Source of the DNA: Streptomyces cyaneochromogenes | GTDB taxonomy: Bacteria > Actinomycetota > Actinomycetes > Streptomycetales > Streptomycetaceae | Assembly: GCF_003963535.1 (NCBI RefSeq) | Contig: NZ_CP034539.1 | Location: 2,108,001-2,172,000, forward strand | DNA length: 64,000 nucleotides | Direction of reading: 5' to 3' | In this document: positions 1-8,634 of the stretch, piece by piece | How positions within the stretch are numbered: position 1 is the first letter of the stretch | How the letters are laid out: each line of letters opens with the position of its first letter | Position numbers and translations under genes: made by a program | Notes under the pieces: model-generated | What the model saw: the letters and a program-made list of their open reading frames with translations, nothing else | Database searches by the model: none | Told to the model about the DNA's origin: nothing

Positions 1-777
1 GATCAGGCCGCCGATCGAGGCGAGGACCCCGGAGAGGACGTAGGCGAGGGCACGGTACGCGCCGACGCGGATGCCGGCCAGGCGGGCGGCCTCGGGGTTG
101 GCGCCGATGGCGTACAGGACGCGGCCCCAACGGGTGCGGGCGAGGAAGACCCAGGCGACGACGGTCAGCGCGCCGAAGACCAGGACGGAGATCGGGATGC
201 CGAGGACGGTGCCGCGGTCGATGCGCAGGAAGCCGTCGGTGAACCTGCCGGGCGCGGTGGTGCCGTCGGACCGGGTCATGCCGGGGGTGATGGACTGGCC
301 GTCGACCAGGATCAGCTTGGCGCCCTGGATGACGAACATGGTGCCGAGGGTGGCCAGCATGTCGGGGATCTTCAGGACGACGATGAGCAGGGCGTTCAGC
401 AGGCCGGCCAGCGCGCCCGCCGCGATCACCGCGAGGATCGCGACGGTGCCGATCTGGTTGAGGACGACCATGGTGTGCGCGGCGACCGAGACGCCGAGGC
501 CGGCCACCGCTCCGACGGACATGTCCATTCCGCCGACGGCCATGGTGAGGGTGACGCCGAGGCCGAGGATCGCGGCGACCGAGACGTATCTGAGCGTGTC
601 GAGGAGGGTCGCCGACTCGCGGAAGGAACCCTCGCTCAGCGCGAAGTACAGGAAGAGCGCGACCGTGACGAAGATGAACCCGTACTTGATGACGGCGTTC
701 TGGACGCGCACGGCGGTGGAGGCCGCGGGCGGGATAGCCGCCTTGGTGGGGACCTCGGTGCTCTGGGTGGTGGTCAT
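1..777 (-). CDS. Ribose-type ABC transporter permease (3' end beyond window)
   Basis: Inner-membrane permease of a carbohydrate-uptake (CUT2/RbsC-like) ABC transporter. About 259 residues are visible; the C-terminus lies beyond base 1. After a short polar N-terminus there are several hydrophobic segments with the family's characteristic stretch VGGMDMSVGAVAGL, followed by IPDMLATLGTMF and GANPEAARLAGI (the cytoplasmic loop that docks the ATPase). The start chosen is the ATG at 777, 38 bases after the stop of the upstream ATPase gene on the same strand. It is the third gene of an SBP-ATPase-permease operon. The substrate cannot be read from sequence; a pentose or similar sugar is the family norm. 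Confidence 0.9.
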   Translation of the reverse strand, partial: MTTTQSTEVPTKAAIPPAASTAVRVQNAVIKYGFIFVTVALFLYFALSEGSFRESATLLDTLRYVSVAAILGLGVTLTMAVGGMDMSVGAVAGLGVSVAAHTMVVLNQIGTVAILAVIAAGALAGLLNALLIVVLKIPDMLATLGTMFVIQGAKLILVDGQSITPGMTRSDGTTAPGRFTDGFLRIDRGTVLGIPISVLVFGALTVVAWVFLARTRWGRVLYAIGANPEAARLAGIRVGAYRALAYVLSGVLASIGGLI

Positions 778-815
778 GGGGTGCTTCCCTGGACTTCCTG
801 GGGGCGGGGCCGGCG

Positions 816-2366
816 TCAGACGGACGCCGAGATGGTCTGGATGACGCGGTCGCGTTGCGCGTCTTCGCCGCAGGCGTCGAGGTGGACCTCACCGGCGGCC
901 AGCACGACGACCCGGTCGGCGACCTCCAGCACCTCGTCGACGTCGGCGGACAGGACGAGGACGGCGGCCCCCTCGGCGGCCAGCGCCCTGGCGCGGCGGC
1001 CGATGTCGCGGCGGGCACCGATGTCGACGCCCCGGAAGGGCTCGTCGAGGATGAGGACGCGCGGGGTCTCGGCGAGCCAGCGGCCGACGACGACCTTCTG
1101 CTGGTTGCCGCCGGACAGCTCCTCGACGGTGCTGTGCTCGTCGCGGGCGACGACACCGAGGGCCCCGATGATGTCGCGGCCGAGGGCGTTCTCCTTCGCC
1201 GTGTCGACGAGCCCGAGCCGGGACAGCGACTTCAGGAACGGCAGCGAGATGTTCTGGGCCAGCGACCAGCCGGGGACGAGGGCGTCGGCGTGCCGGTCCT
1301 CGGGGACGAGGTGGACGCCGGCGCGGATGGCGTCGCCGGGGCGGCGGGGCGCGTACGGCTTGCCGTCCAGCTCGACGGCACCGGACGTGAAGGGCTCGGC
1401 GCCGAACAGGCCGCGGGCCAGCTCGGTCTTGCCCGCGCCCAGCAGGCCGACGACGCCGGTGACTTCGCCGGCGCGGAGGTCGAGGTCCAGGGGCGCCCTG
1501 CCGTCGAAGAGCCGTACGCCGCGTAGTGACAGGGCGACGTTCCCGTGCGCTTCCCCTGGCTCGCCCTCCCGGACCGGGCGGGCCGTCGTGGCCTCCTGGG
1601 CCTGGGCGAGCATCGCGCGCAGGGCGGCGTCCCAGTCGAACGGCTTGGCCTGGTCCTCGGTGAGACGTCCGTCCCGCAGGACGACCAGGCGGTCGGCGAG
1701 GGCGTCGATCTCGCCGAGGCGGTGGGAGACGTAGAGCACCGCGATGCCGTCGTCGCGCATCCTCTCCACGAGCGTGAAGAGCCGCTGCGCCTCGGCCGCC
1801 GACAGCGCCGAGGTCGGCTCGTCGAGGATCAGCAGCCGGGGGCGGGTGGCCAGGGCGCGGGCCAGGATGAGCAACTGGCGGTCGGAGACGCCGAGTTCGG
1901 TGACGTCGCCGCGCAGCACGGCGTCGCTCCAGTCGAGGCCGAGGGCGGCCTGGATCTCGCGGGCCCGGGTGAGCAGGCGGCGTCCGCCCAGGAACGGGTT
2001 GCCGCGTTGCTGTGCCAGTTCCTCGAAGACGAGGTTCTCGGCGACCGTGAGACCGGGGACGATGCCCTCGCCGATGCGCTGGTGCACCGTCTGAATACCC
2101 AACTGGCGGGCGGCGAGCGGGGACTGCAGCGCTGCGAGCTCCCCGGCGACCCGCACCTGCCCGCTGTGGTCGGGGTGCACGCCCGACAGGATCTTGATCA
2201 GCGTGGACTTGCCGGCCCCGTTCGCGCCGAGCAGCGCGACCACGCTGCCCGGGGCGATGTCGAGGGAGACGGAGGCGAGGACGGTCTTGCCTCCGAAGGA
2301 CTTGCCGACGTCCCGCAGGCTGACCGCCGGGGTCGACTCAAGCGCGGAAGGCTCAATGGGCGACAT
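816..2366 (-). CDS. Sugar ABC transporter ATP-binding protein, two fused ATPase domains
   Basis: Energises the ribose-type transporter encoded on both sides. It is 516 residues, the usual length for RbsA/MglA-like proteins with two nucleotide-binding domains in tandem. The first domain has a complete Walker A (GANGAGKST) and Walker B/LILDEPTSAL. The second has the degenerate P-loop GLLGAGKTE and the family signature LSGGNQQKVVVGRWL followed by LILDEPFRGVD. The ATG at 2366 lies inside the 3' end of the substrate-binding protein gene (14-base overlap), so the two are probably translationally coupled. Confidence 0.93.
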   Translation of the reverse strand: MSPIEPSALESTPAVSLRDVGKSFGGKTVLASVSLDIAPGSVVALLGANGAGKSTLIKILSGVHPDHSGQVRVAGELAALQSPLAARQLGIQTVHQRIGEGIVPGLTVAENLVFEELAQQRGNPFLGGRRLLTRAREIQAALGLDWSDAVLRGDVTELGVSDRQLLILARALATRPRLLILDEPTSALSAAEAQRLFTLVERMRDDGIAVLYVSHRLGEIDALADRLVVLRDGRLTEDQAKPFDWDAALRAMLAQAQEATTARPVREGEPGEAHGNVALSLRGVRLFDGRAPLDLDLRAGEVTGVVGLLGAGKTELARGLFGAEPFTSGAVELDGKPYAPRRPGDAIRAGVHLVPEDRHADALVPGWSLAQNISLPFLKSLSRLGLVDTAKENALGRDIIGALGVVARDEHSTVEELSGGNQQKVVVGRWLAETPRVLILDEPFRGVDIGARRDIGRRARALAAEGAAVLVLSADVDEVLEVADRVVVLAAGEVHLDACGEDAQRDRVIQTISASV

Positions 2367-3450
2367 TCGAGATCCAGTCGGCGGTGCTGACCTCGGACAG
2401 GTTCAGCGCGGGCAGCGCCTCGCGCAGCTGGTCCATGTTCGCGATCTTCTTCTCGCGCAGGAAGTCCTGGGTGATGGCGACGGCCGGGAACTCCACGGAG
2501 GTCTTGTTCAGCTGACCGGCCAGTTCCAGGGCGGTCGTACGGACCACCGCGGCGCCGACGGCGGACGGGTCGGTGCCGGCCGTGGCGACCCACGGGCTGT
2601 CGGTGGCGGTCATGTTCTGGATGTCGGCGTTGGAGACGTCCGCGCCGAAGACCTTCACCTTGTCCTGGAGCTTCTTGTTCTGCACCGCGAGGACGGTGCC
2701 CTTGGCGAGCTCGTCGTACGGGGCGAAGACGCCGGCGACGTCGGAATGCTGGGTGAGCGCGGCGGACACCAGCGGCACGTTGTCCGTCGCGGTGGAGTCG
2801 GTGACCTTGCCGACCTTGAACTCCTGCTTCCAGTCCTGGGCGTCGACCGTCGACTTCCAGACGCTGTCGCGCTTGTCGAGGGCGGCGTATCCGGCGACGT
2901 TGACGTAGCCGACCCTGGCGTCCTTGCCGACCTCCTTCGCCATCACGTCGAGGACGGCCTGCGCCATGCTCGCGTCGTCCTGCTTGGTGGAGACGACGCC
3001 CTTGGTGGAGGTCTCGACGTCGTAGACGACGACCTTGATGCCCTTCTTCACGGCCTTGTCGATCTCCGGCTGGAGGGTGGCCGGAAATCCATGGTCGATG
3101 ATGATGGCCTGCGCACCGGAGTTGATGGCCGAGGACAGGTCGGTTGCCTGCTTGGCGTTGTCGGCCTGGGCGTCGTACACGGTCAGGTCGACACCGAGGG
3201 CCTTGGCCTGTGCCTTGGCGCCGTTGCCCCACTGCTCGAAGTAGTCGCCGGCACCGCTCTGCCGGACCAGGGCCACCTTGACGGCGCCCTTGCTGAACGG
3301 CGCGGGCTTCTCGCCGGTGGCGGCGGAGGCCGAGGCGGCGGTGTTGCCGGAGGACTTGGAGGCGTCCGTGGACTGCGAGCAGCCCGCGAGGAGGAGGGCG
3401 GACGCGGAAGCGAGGGAGAGCGCGGCGAGGGGCAGGCGGACACGGGACAT
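2353..3450 (-). CDS. Sugar ABC transporter substrate-binding lipoprotein
   Basis: Extracytoplasmic periplasmic-binding-protein-like lipoprotein (type I fold, RbsB-like) that captures the substrate for the downstream ATPase and permease. It is 365 residues. It begins with a lipoprotein signal peptide ending in the lipobox LLAGC at about residue 23, followed by a Ser/Thr/Ala-rich linker. Visible family features are the repeated alpha/beta pattern with INSGAQAIIIDHG and VYDVETSTKG. It is the first gene of the operon, read from the promoter/operator region around 3665-3712. A link to methionine salvage (for example methylthioribose uptake) is conceivable from the divergent mtn genes but is only a guess. 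Confidence 0.88.
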   Translation of the reverse strand: MSRVRLPLAALSLASASALLLAGCSQSTDASKSSGNTAASASAATGEKPAPFSKGAVKVALVRQSGAGDYFEQWGNGAKAQAKALGVDLTVYDAQADNAKQATDLSSAINSGAQAIIIDHGFPATLQPEIDKAVKKGIKVVVYDVETSTKGVVSTKQDDASMAQAVLDVMAKEVGKDARVGYVNVAGYAALDKRDSVWKSTVDAQDWKQEFKVGKVTDSTATDNVPLVSAALTQHSDVAGVFAPYDELAKGTVLAVQNKKLQDKVKVFGADVSNADIQNMTATDSPWVATAGTDPSAVGAAVVRTTALELAGQLNKTSVEFPAVAITQDFLREKKIANMDQLREALPALNLSEVSTADWISNVAH

Positions 3451-3664
3451 GACGGTGCTCCAGGTGCAAGGAAGGGTTGGGGAGTTGCTCGACCCGGAGC
3501 TGGGGACACCGATGCGCCGGCGGCCGGTGCACGGCCGGGCGGGGGCGGCCCGCGGGAACGTGGGCGCGTGGGAGCTCCGGAGGGGGTCAGCGACAGCTGG
3601 CCGTGGTCGACCGGAGCAAGTCCACGTACAGCCGCCGCACGAGCAGCAGCGTCTTCATACGGAG

Positions 3665-3712
3665 ATCATGGGAACGGTTTCAGCCACTCGTCAAAGCGAT
3701 GGAAGCGGTTTC
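3665..3712 (-). promoter_or_regulatory. Promoter with two LacI-like operator candidates upstream of the sugar transporter
   Basis: Read on the minus strand there is a -35-like TTGACG (3694-3689), an 18-base spacer and a -10-like CATGAT (3670-3665). Two related near-palindromes with a central CpG, GAAACCGTTCC (3681-3671) and GAAACCGCTTCC (3712-3701), overlap the spacer and lie just upstream. Their centres are about 31 bp apart, three helical turns, as expected for cooperative binding by a LacI/GalR-family repressor. No such regulator is in the window; it may lie left of base 1. Motifs were found by eye. Confidence 0.5.
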
Positions 3713-3745
3713 TCACCACGTGAGACAACGACTTCGTCACACCCT

Positions 3746-3770
3746 GTTGACACCGCGACCGAGTGTCGAC
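3746..3770. promoter_or_regulatory. Imperfect inverted repeat in the divergent sugar-transporter/mtnD region
   Basis: GTTGACAC and GTGTCGAC form an inverted repeat with 7 of 8 positions matching across a 9-base spacer. It starts with TTGACA, a good -35 box for the rightward leader-mtnDCB unit, but the nearest -10-like TACGAT (3776-3781) is 23 bases further on, longer than normal. It could be an operator or part of the promoter; I cannot choose between them. Confidence 0.3.
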
Positions 3771-3821
3771 GGAGTTACGATCACGGGACCGGCGCACCCG
3801 AACCGGCACAGTGAGGCCCTG

Positions 3822-3896
3822 ATGACGACACTCCGCGCGACAGCGATGTGCATGCCCGGCATGCGCTGCTGTCCGGGCGCGCTGTGTCGCGGCTGA
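3822..3896 (+). CDS. 24-residue Met/Cys-rich leader peptide ahead of mtnDCB
   Basis: Short ORF with a Shine-Dalgarno-like GAGG six bases before the ATG. The 24-residue product contains four methionines and four cysteines, concentrated in the stretch MCMPGMRCCPGALC, and ends in CRG-stop. It sits 103 bases upstream of mtnD on the same strand. Short cysteine-rich peptides ahead of sulfur genes are known attenuation leaders in actinobacteria (shown in mycobacteria), and many Streptomyces sulfur operons carry one. The residue content matches the end product (methionine) and related sulfur amino acid of the downstream pathway. Regulation through ribosome stalling here is inference. Confidence 0.6.
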   Translation: MTTLRATAMCMPGMRCCPGALCRG

Positions 3897-3999
3897 CCGG
3901 CACTGACCGGCTTTCGCCGCCGCACCCCCTTCCTCGCTGCCCCTTCCGGGTGCTTGTCTCGGTACCCGGACTTCCCTTCCAGTTCCAGGAGTTGCACCC
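3897..3999 (+). promoter_or_regulatory. C/T-rich leader segment between leader peptide and mtnD
   Basis: The 103 bases after the leader stop are strongly C/T-rich and G-poor for this genome, the composition expected of a Rho-loading (rut-like) site. Near its 3' end CCGGGT (3946-3951) can pair with ACCCGG (3964-3969), just before the mtnD ribosome site GGAG at about 3988. A leader ribosome that stalls or stops could control exposure of this region. No U-rich intrinsic terminator and no recognisable SAM or SAH riboswitch core is present. Confidence 0.35.
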
Positions 4000-4599
4000 A
4001 TGACCCTGCTGACGACCTGGCCCGAGTCCGGACCGGAGACCGTGGTCCGCCGCACGTCGGACCCCGCCGAGATCGCCGAGGCCCTCAAGCCGCTGGGCGT
4101 GCGCTACGAGCAGTGGCCGGTCCGCGAGGACGTGCCGTTCGACGCCGACAGCGACACCGTGTTCGCCGCGTACGGCCCGGAGATCGACCGGCTCAACGCC
4201 GAGGAGGGCTTCACCACCGTCGACGTCCTGGGCCTGCACCCCAGCGACGACCCGGAGTTCCCGGTGAAGGCGAAGGCCGCGCGCGAGAAGTTCCTCCAGG
4301 AGCACACGCACGACGACGATGACGAGGTCCGCTTCTTCGTCTCCGGCTCCGGCATCTTCTACCTCCACGTGAACGGCGAGGTGCACGCCGTCTTCTGCGA
4401 GAAGGGCGACCTGCTGGGCGTTCCGCGCGGTACGACGCACTGGTTCGACATGGGCACGAAGCCGTCGTTCACCGCGATCCGCTTCTTCCACGAGGAGGAC
4501 GGCTGGATCGGCAACTTCACCGGTTCCACCATCGCCGGCCGCTTCCCGGACTACGACACGATCGCTGCCGGCTACGAGGCCGACCGGGGCGCCGCGTGA
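4000..4599 (+). CDS. mtnD: Acireductone dioxygenase (methionine salvage)
   Basis: Cytosolic cupin enzyme that oxidises the acireductone dihydroxy-keto-methylthiopentene. With Fe it gives formate and 4-methylthio-2-oxobutanoate, the direct methionine precursor. It is 199 residues, as expected. The ligand cluster [12 protein letters not shown] (H102, H104, acidic residue near 109) and the downstream H147 in TTHWFDMG are the metal ligands of the ARD family. The ATG at 4000 has a GGAG about eight bases upstream. It is the first structural gene of mtnD-mtnC-mtnB, in reverse order of the pathway. The Ni form of such enzymes does an off-pathway reaction; the metal used here cannot be told from sequence. 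Confidence 0.95.
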   Translation: MTLLTTWPESGPETVVRRTSDPAEIAEALKPLGVRYEQWPVREDVPFDADSDTVFAAYGPEIDRLNAEEGFTTVDVLGLHPSDDPEFPVKAKAAREKFLQEHTHDDDDEVRFFVSGSGIFYLHVNGEVHAVFCEKGDLLGVPRGTTHWFDMGTKPSFTAIRFFHEEDGWIGNFTGSTIAGRFPDYDTIAAGYEADRGAA

Positions 4600-5330
4600 G
4601 CCTCGCCGGCCTCACGTACGACGTGGACGCCGTGGTGCTCGACATCGAGGGCACCACGAGCGCCACCGGGTTCGTCGTCGACGTGCTGTACCCGTACTCG
4701 CGCTCGCGGTTCGGCGCGCTGCTCGCCGAGCGCGGCGGCGACCCGGAGGTGGCGCGGGCGGTCGCCCAGGTGCGGGAGCTGACGGACGATCCGGAGGCCG
4801 ACGCGGTCGCGGTGGAGAAGACCCTCAACGCCTGGCTGGACGAGGACCGCAAGGCCACACCGCTGAAGACCCTCCAGGGCATCATCTGGTCCGAGGGCTT
4901 CGCCCGCGGCGACCTGGTGTCGCACTTCTACGACGACGTCGTACCGCGGCTGCGTGCCTGGCACACGGCGGGCGTACGGCTGTACGTCTACTCGTCGGGG
5001 TCGGTGGCCGCGCAGCGGGCGTGGTTCACCAACAGCCCGGAGGGCGATCTGACGTCGCTCGTCTCGGGTCTGTACGACACCGAGAACGCGGGCCCCAAGC
5101 AGGAGCCGGAGTCCTACCGCCGTATCGCCGACGCGACCGGCATCGGGCCCGCCCGTCTCCTCTTCCTCTCCGACCGCCCCGGCGAGCTGGACGCGGCCCG
5201 TGCGACCGGCTGGCACGCGGTCGGGATCCGGCGGCCCGGGGAGCCGTACTACGAACAGGGCGTCGGCGACCACGCGCAGGCGGGGACGTTCGACGAGATC
5301 ACCATCACCACTTCCGGGAGCAGCACGTGA
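4596..5330 (+). CDS. mtnC: Acireductone synthase (enolase-phosphatase E1)
   Basis: HAD-superfamily bifunctional enzyme. It enolises 2,3-diketo-5-methylthiopentyl-1-phosphate and removes the phosphate to give the acireductone used by MtnD. It is 244 residues. HAD motif 1 is VVLDIEGTT with nucleophile D16; motif 2 is YVYSSGS; the late acidic motif is [14 protein letters not shown]. The GTG start overlaps the mtnD stop (GTGA), so translation is coupled. Because this fused enolase-phosphatase is present, separate MtnW and MtnX are not needed. Confidence 0.95.
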   Translation: MSLAGLTYDVDAVVLDIEGTTSATGFVVDVLYPYSRSRFGALLAERGGDPEVARAVAQVRELTDDPEADAVAVEKTLNAWLDEDRKATPLKTLQGIIWSEGFARGDLVSHFYDDVVPRLRAWHTAGVRLYVYSSGSVAAQRAWFTNSPEGDLTSLVSGLYDTENAGPKQEPESYRRIADATGIGPARLLFLSDRPGELDAARATGWHAVGIRRPGEPYYEQGVGDHAQAGTFDEITITTSGSST

Positions 5331-5932
5331 CCGCCGAGATCAGCCAACTCGACCTGGAGGAGGCGGGCGCGGTGCTGGCCGCCGAGTCCGCCCGGTTCGC
5401 CTCCTTCGGCTGGATGCGGGGCACCTCCGGCAACCTGTCCGTGGTCCTGTCCCGCGACCCGCTGCGGCTCGCCGTCACGGCCAGCGGCCACGACAAGGGC
5501 GAACTGACGCCCGCGGACGTGGTGCTGGTCGACGGTCAGGGCGCCGCGGTGCATGTTGGCAAGCCGTCCGCCGAGGCCGAACTGCACGCGCGCGTGGCCG
5601 CGCTGACCGGTGCCGGGGCCGTGGTCCACGTGCACACGGTCGCGTCGGTGGCGATGGGCCGCCGCGAGCCCGGTGGCATCGTCTTCAAGGACCTGGAGAT
5701 GCTCAAGGGCGTCGGCCAGCCCGCCCACGACGTCGAGGTCACTCTCCCGGTCATCGCCAACAGCCAGGACATGAAGGTCCTCGGCGACCGCCTGGAGGCC
5801 GCGCGCGACCCCCGTATGCCCGCGGTCGTCGTGGCCGGGCACGGCCTGTACGTCTGGGGCGACAGCCCGCGCCAGGCCCGCCACCACACCGAAGTCGTGG
5901 AGTGGCTGCTGGAGTTGGAGCTGGCCCAGTGA
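5327..5932 (+). CDS. mtnB: Methylthioribulose-1-phosphate dehydratase
   Basis: Class II aldolase-fold zinc enzyme that dehydrates 5-methylthioribulose-1-phosphate to 2,3-diketo-5-methylthiopentyl-1-phosphate. It is 201 residues. Key residues visible are GTSGNLS near the N-terminus, E85 in SAEAELHARV (acid/base), zinc ligands in VVHVHT (H101, H103) and the late histidines in ARHHTEVVEWL. The GTG start overlaps the mtnC stop (GTGA). It is the last gene of the operon; the next gene is convergent, with 18 bases between the stops. Confidence 0.94.
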   Translation: MTAEISQLDLEEAGAVLAAESARFASFGWMRGTSGNLSVVLSRDPLRLAVTASGHDKGELTPADVVLVDGQGAAVHVGKPSAEAELHARVAALTGAGAVVHVHTVASVAMGRREPGGIVFKDLEMLKGVGQPAHDVEVTLPVIANSQDMKVLGDRLEAARDPRMPAVVVAGHGLYVWGDSPRQARHHTEVVEWLLELELAQ

Positions 5933-5950
5933 CTTGAGATACGCCGGTGA

Positions 5951-6838
5951 TCAGGCCTCCTGAGGCAGCAGCGCCTCCCCCAGCCGCCGCCAGTGGGGCA
6001 TCGCGGAACCGCCCGTCTCGGTGCCGATGACCTGTACGGCGACATGGTCGGCGCCCGCCCGGACGTGGGCGCGGAGCTTGTCCACCACGGTGTCCACGTC
6101 CCCCCAGAACACGAGGTCGTCCACGAGGCGGTCGCTGCCGCCGTGCGCGATCTCGTCGTCGGTGTAGCCGAGACGGCGGAACTTGGCGATGTTGTAGGGG
6201 GTGTTGAGGTACGGGTGCAGATGCTCGCGTGCCGTCGCGCGGGCCCTGCCGGGGTCCGGCTCGAACAGCACCGCGTGCTCGACGCCGAGGAACGCGTCGG
6301 GCCCGAGGATCTCCCTCGCCTGAGCGGTGTGGGCCGTGTTGACGTGGTAGGTGTGTGCGCCGGCGGAGCGATCCCGCGCCAGGGCGAGCATCTTGGGGCC
6401 GTACGCGGCCAGGATGCGGCGGACCGGCGTGTGCGGCGCGGGGTTGCGTGACTCCTTCGTGAGCGTGTCCAGCTCGTCGAGGTACTGGTCCATGGCGGCG
6501 AGGGGCTTGACGCCCGGTCGCGCATCGCCGAATCCCAGACCGAGCACATGCCGCGACGGGTAGGCGTCGGCCAGCAGGACGCTCGCGGCGTGGGTCGCGG
6601 CCGCTCCGCGCTGCCAGATCTTCGCGATGCCGTTGATCACGTGCAGCCGCTCGGTGCAGGAGAGCAGATAGCCCGCCTGGGTGAGCGCCTCACGCCCGCC
6701 CACCTCGGGGAACCACACCGCCCGCCAGCCCAGTTGTTCCAGCTCCTGTACCGAGTCGCGCAGCTGCGCGGCCGGCTGGTGCTCGAAGTCGAAGGTGTAC
6801 ACGCCGAACGTGCCGAGATTCGCGCCGAGATTCTCCAT
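5951..6838 (-). CDS. LLM-class F420-dependent oxidoreductase
   Basis: Luciferase-like monooxygenase fold protein of 295 residues, of the type predicted to use coenzyme F420. Visible features are the N-terminal strand GTFGVYTFDFEH, WFPEVGGREA, and YPSRHVLGLGFGDARPGV, which corresponds to the family's RxxLGLGxG motif. The substrate is unknown. It follows mtnA and arsR on the same strand, but it also has its own promoter/operator candidate with an ATATCG dyad directly in front. The ATG at 6838 leaves almost no 5' leader if that promoter is used. Confidence 0.85.
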   Translation of the reverse strand: MENLGANLGTFGVYTFDFEHQPAAQLRDSVQELEQLGWRAVWFPEVGGREALTQAGYLLSCTERLHVINGIAKIWQRGAAATHAASVLLADAYPSRHVLGLGFGDARPGVKPLAAMDQYLDELDTLTKESRNPAPHTPVRRILAAYGPKMLALARDRSAGAHTYHVNTAHTAQAREILGPDAFLGVEHAVLFEPDPGRARATAREHLHPYLNTPYNIAKFRRLGYTDDEIAHGGSDRLVDDLVFWGDVDTVVDKLRAHVRAGADHVAVQVIGTETGGSAMPHWRRLGEALLPQEA

Positions 6839-6845
6839 GCATCGA

Positions 6846-6875
6846 AATATCGCAGATTCTCGATATGGAGCGCAA
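6846..6875 (-). promoter_or_regulatory. Promoter with ArsR-type dyad ahead of the LLM oxidoreductase
   Basis: On the minus strand TTGCGC (6875-6870), an 18-base spacer and GATATT (6851-6846) form a candidate promoter ending about eight bases before the ATG. A perfect AT-rich dyad ATATCG-N8-CGATAT (6847-6866) overlaps the -10 and spacer. It is reminiscent of ArsR/SmtB operators, which often have ATA...TAT ends. The neighbouring arsR gene (6909-7241) is the obvious candidate repressor. A small CCCTCC/GGAGGG hairpin (6884-6899) lies between arsR and this promoter. Confidence 0.45.
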
Positions 6876-6908
6876 GGTGAATACCCTCCCTACGGAGGGA
6901 TCCAACCG

Positions 6909-7241
6909 CTAGAGGGTCTGGCCGAGTTGAGCCACCAGTTCGGCGATGCGCTCCTCGTCGCGCTTGTAGTGGGTCCACTTGCCCACCCGCGTCGCCCGCA
7001 CCAGCCCAGCGCGCTGAAGCTCGGCCATGTACGCCGACACCGTCGACTGGGCCAGCCCGGCCTTGGCCTGGATGTGGCTCACACAGACCCCGACCTCGAC
7101 CGGGTCCGCGATCGCCTCGTACTGCGAGAAGTGCCGCTCGGGCTCGCGCAGCCACACCAGCAGCTGCAACCGCACGGGGTTGGCCAGCGCCTTCAGGGCG
7201 CCGACCAGGTCCGCATCCGGTGAGATCACAGCGTCGGTCAT
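6909..7241 (-). CDS. ArsR-family winged-helix transcriptional regulator
   Basis: Small (110 residues) single-domain ArsR/SmtB-like DNA-binding protein. The sequence runs LVGALKALANPVRLQLLVWLREPE, then the recognition helix region AGLAQSTVSAYMAELQRAGLVRATRVGKW and a C-terminal helix. One Cys (VGVCVSH) is present, but the classic metal-sensing CVC motif is not, so the ligand is unlikely to be a heavy metal through that site. It lies 38 bases after mtnA and 70 bases before an F420-type oxidoreductase on the same strand. It probably regulates itself and/or the oxidoreductase through the dyad at 6847-6866. Confidence 0.85.
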   Translation of the reverse strand: MTDAVISPDADLVGALKALANPVRLQLLVWLREPERHFSQYEAIADPVEVGVCVSHIQAKAGLAQSTVSAYMAELQRAGLVRATRVGKWTHYKRDEERIAELVAQLGQTL

Positions 7242-7279
7242 GGGTCCGGAGTATAGGTCGGCGCCGAAGTCGGCGGACG

Positions 7280-8311
<1,032 letters not shown>

Positions 8312-8455
8312 GACGGATACTCCTGCTGGTCCTGTGGGTCTCGCCACGGTACATGACCTTGAAGAACCACAGTTCGAGACGGTCGGGCACATGTCCGAAT
8401 GTCCGGTGTACAGTCCACCCACCCGCAGCCCATCAGTCGAGACGAGGGAGGACGA
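8312..8455. promoter_or_regulatory. Divergent promoter region between mtnA and the nucleoside-uptake operon
   Basis: 144 bases separate the mtnA start from the leader ORF of the BMP operon. For the rightward unit TACAGT (8409-8414) is a good -10 box, placed about 40 bases before the leader GTG; no convincing -35 matches it. A direct repeat ATGTCCG occurs twice eight bases apart (8391-8406), just upstream of that -10, and could be an activator or repressor site. A GGGAGGA ribosome site precedes the leader GTG. I found no strong mtnA promoter. Confidence 0.35.
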
Positions 8456-8521
8456 GTGCTGCTCACCAGGCGCCGCTTCCTTGACTTCGGCCGGTGCGCC
8501 GGCGACGGCTGTCGACCCTGA
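8456..8521 (+). CDS. 21-residue leader peptide ahead of the BMP nucleoside-transport operon
   Basis: GTG-initiated ORF with the ribosome site GGGAGGA a few bases upstream. The product begins LLTRRRFLDFGR and then has two cysteines near the end (RCAGDGC). The LLTRRR..DFGR plus late-Cys arrangement is the pattern I recall for short leader peptides placed ahead of sulfur-related operons in Streptomyces. It lies 113 bases before the substrate-binding gene on the same strand. This suggests control of the transporter by cysteine/sulfur supply, in parallel with the leader at 3822. The regulatory role is inference. Confidence 0.6.
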   Translation: MLLTRRRFLDFGRCAGDGCRP

Positions 8522-8634
8522 CTCGCCCCTGAGCCGCCGAGCCGCCCCCACCTCGGCCCCGGTCCCCCGTCGCCCGTCCTCACCTCACGCGCTCACCGTC
8601 GAGTGCTCCTTGCCGCATCCCGGAAGGTCCCCCG
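8522..8634 (+). promoter_or_regulatory. C-rich, G-poor leader segment before the BMP gene
   Basis: About 72 bases starting near 8525 contain roughly three times more C than G, with repeated CCCC and CCCCC runs. This is unusual even in a high-GC genome and is compatible with a Rho-utilisation site exposed when the leader ribosome terminates. It ends in GGAAGG ahead of the ATG at 8635. No intrinsic terminator hairpin is evident. The same arrangement (Cys leader, then pyrimidine-rich segment) is seen ahead of mtnD. Confidence 0.35.

Noticed and set aside
3745..3999. A SAM or SAH riboswitch ahead of the methionine salvage genes
   Set aside because: I looked for SAM-I/SAM-IV/SAH core motifs and saw none; the leader peptide ORF with Cys/Met codons is a better explanation for control.
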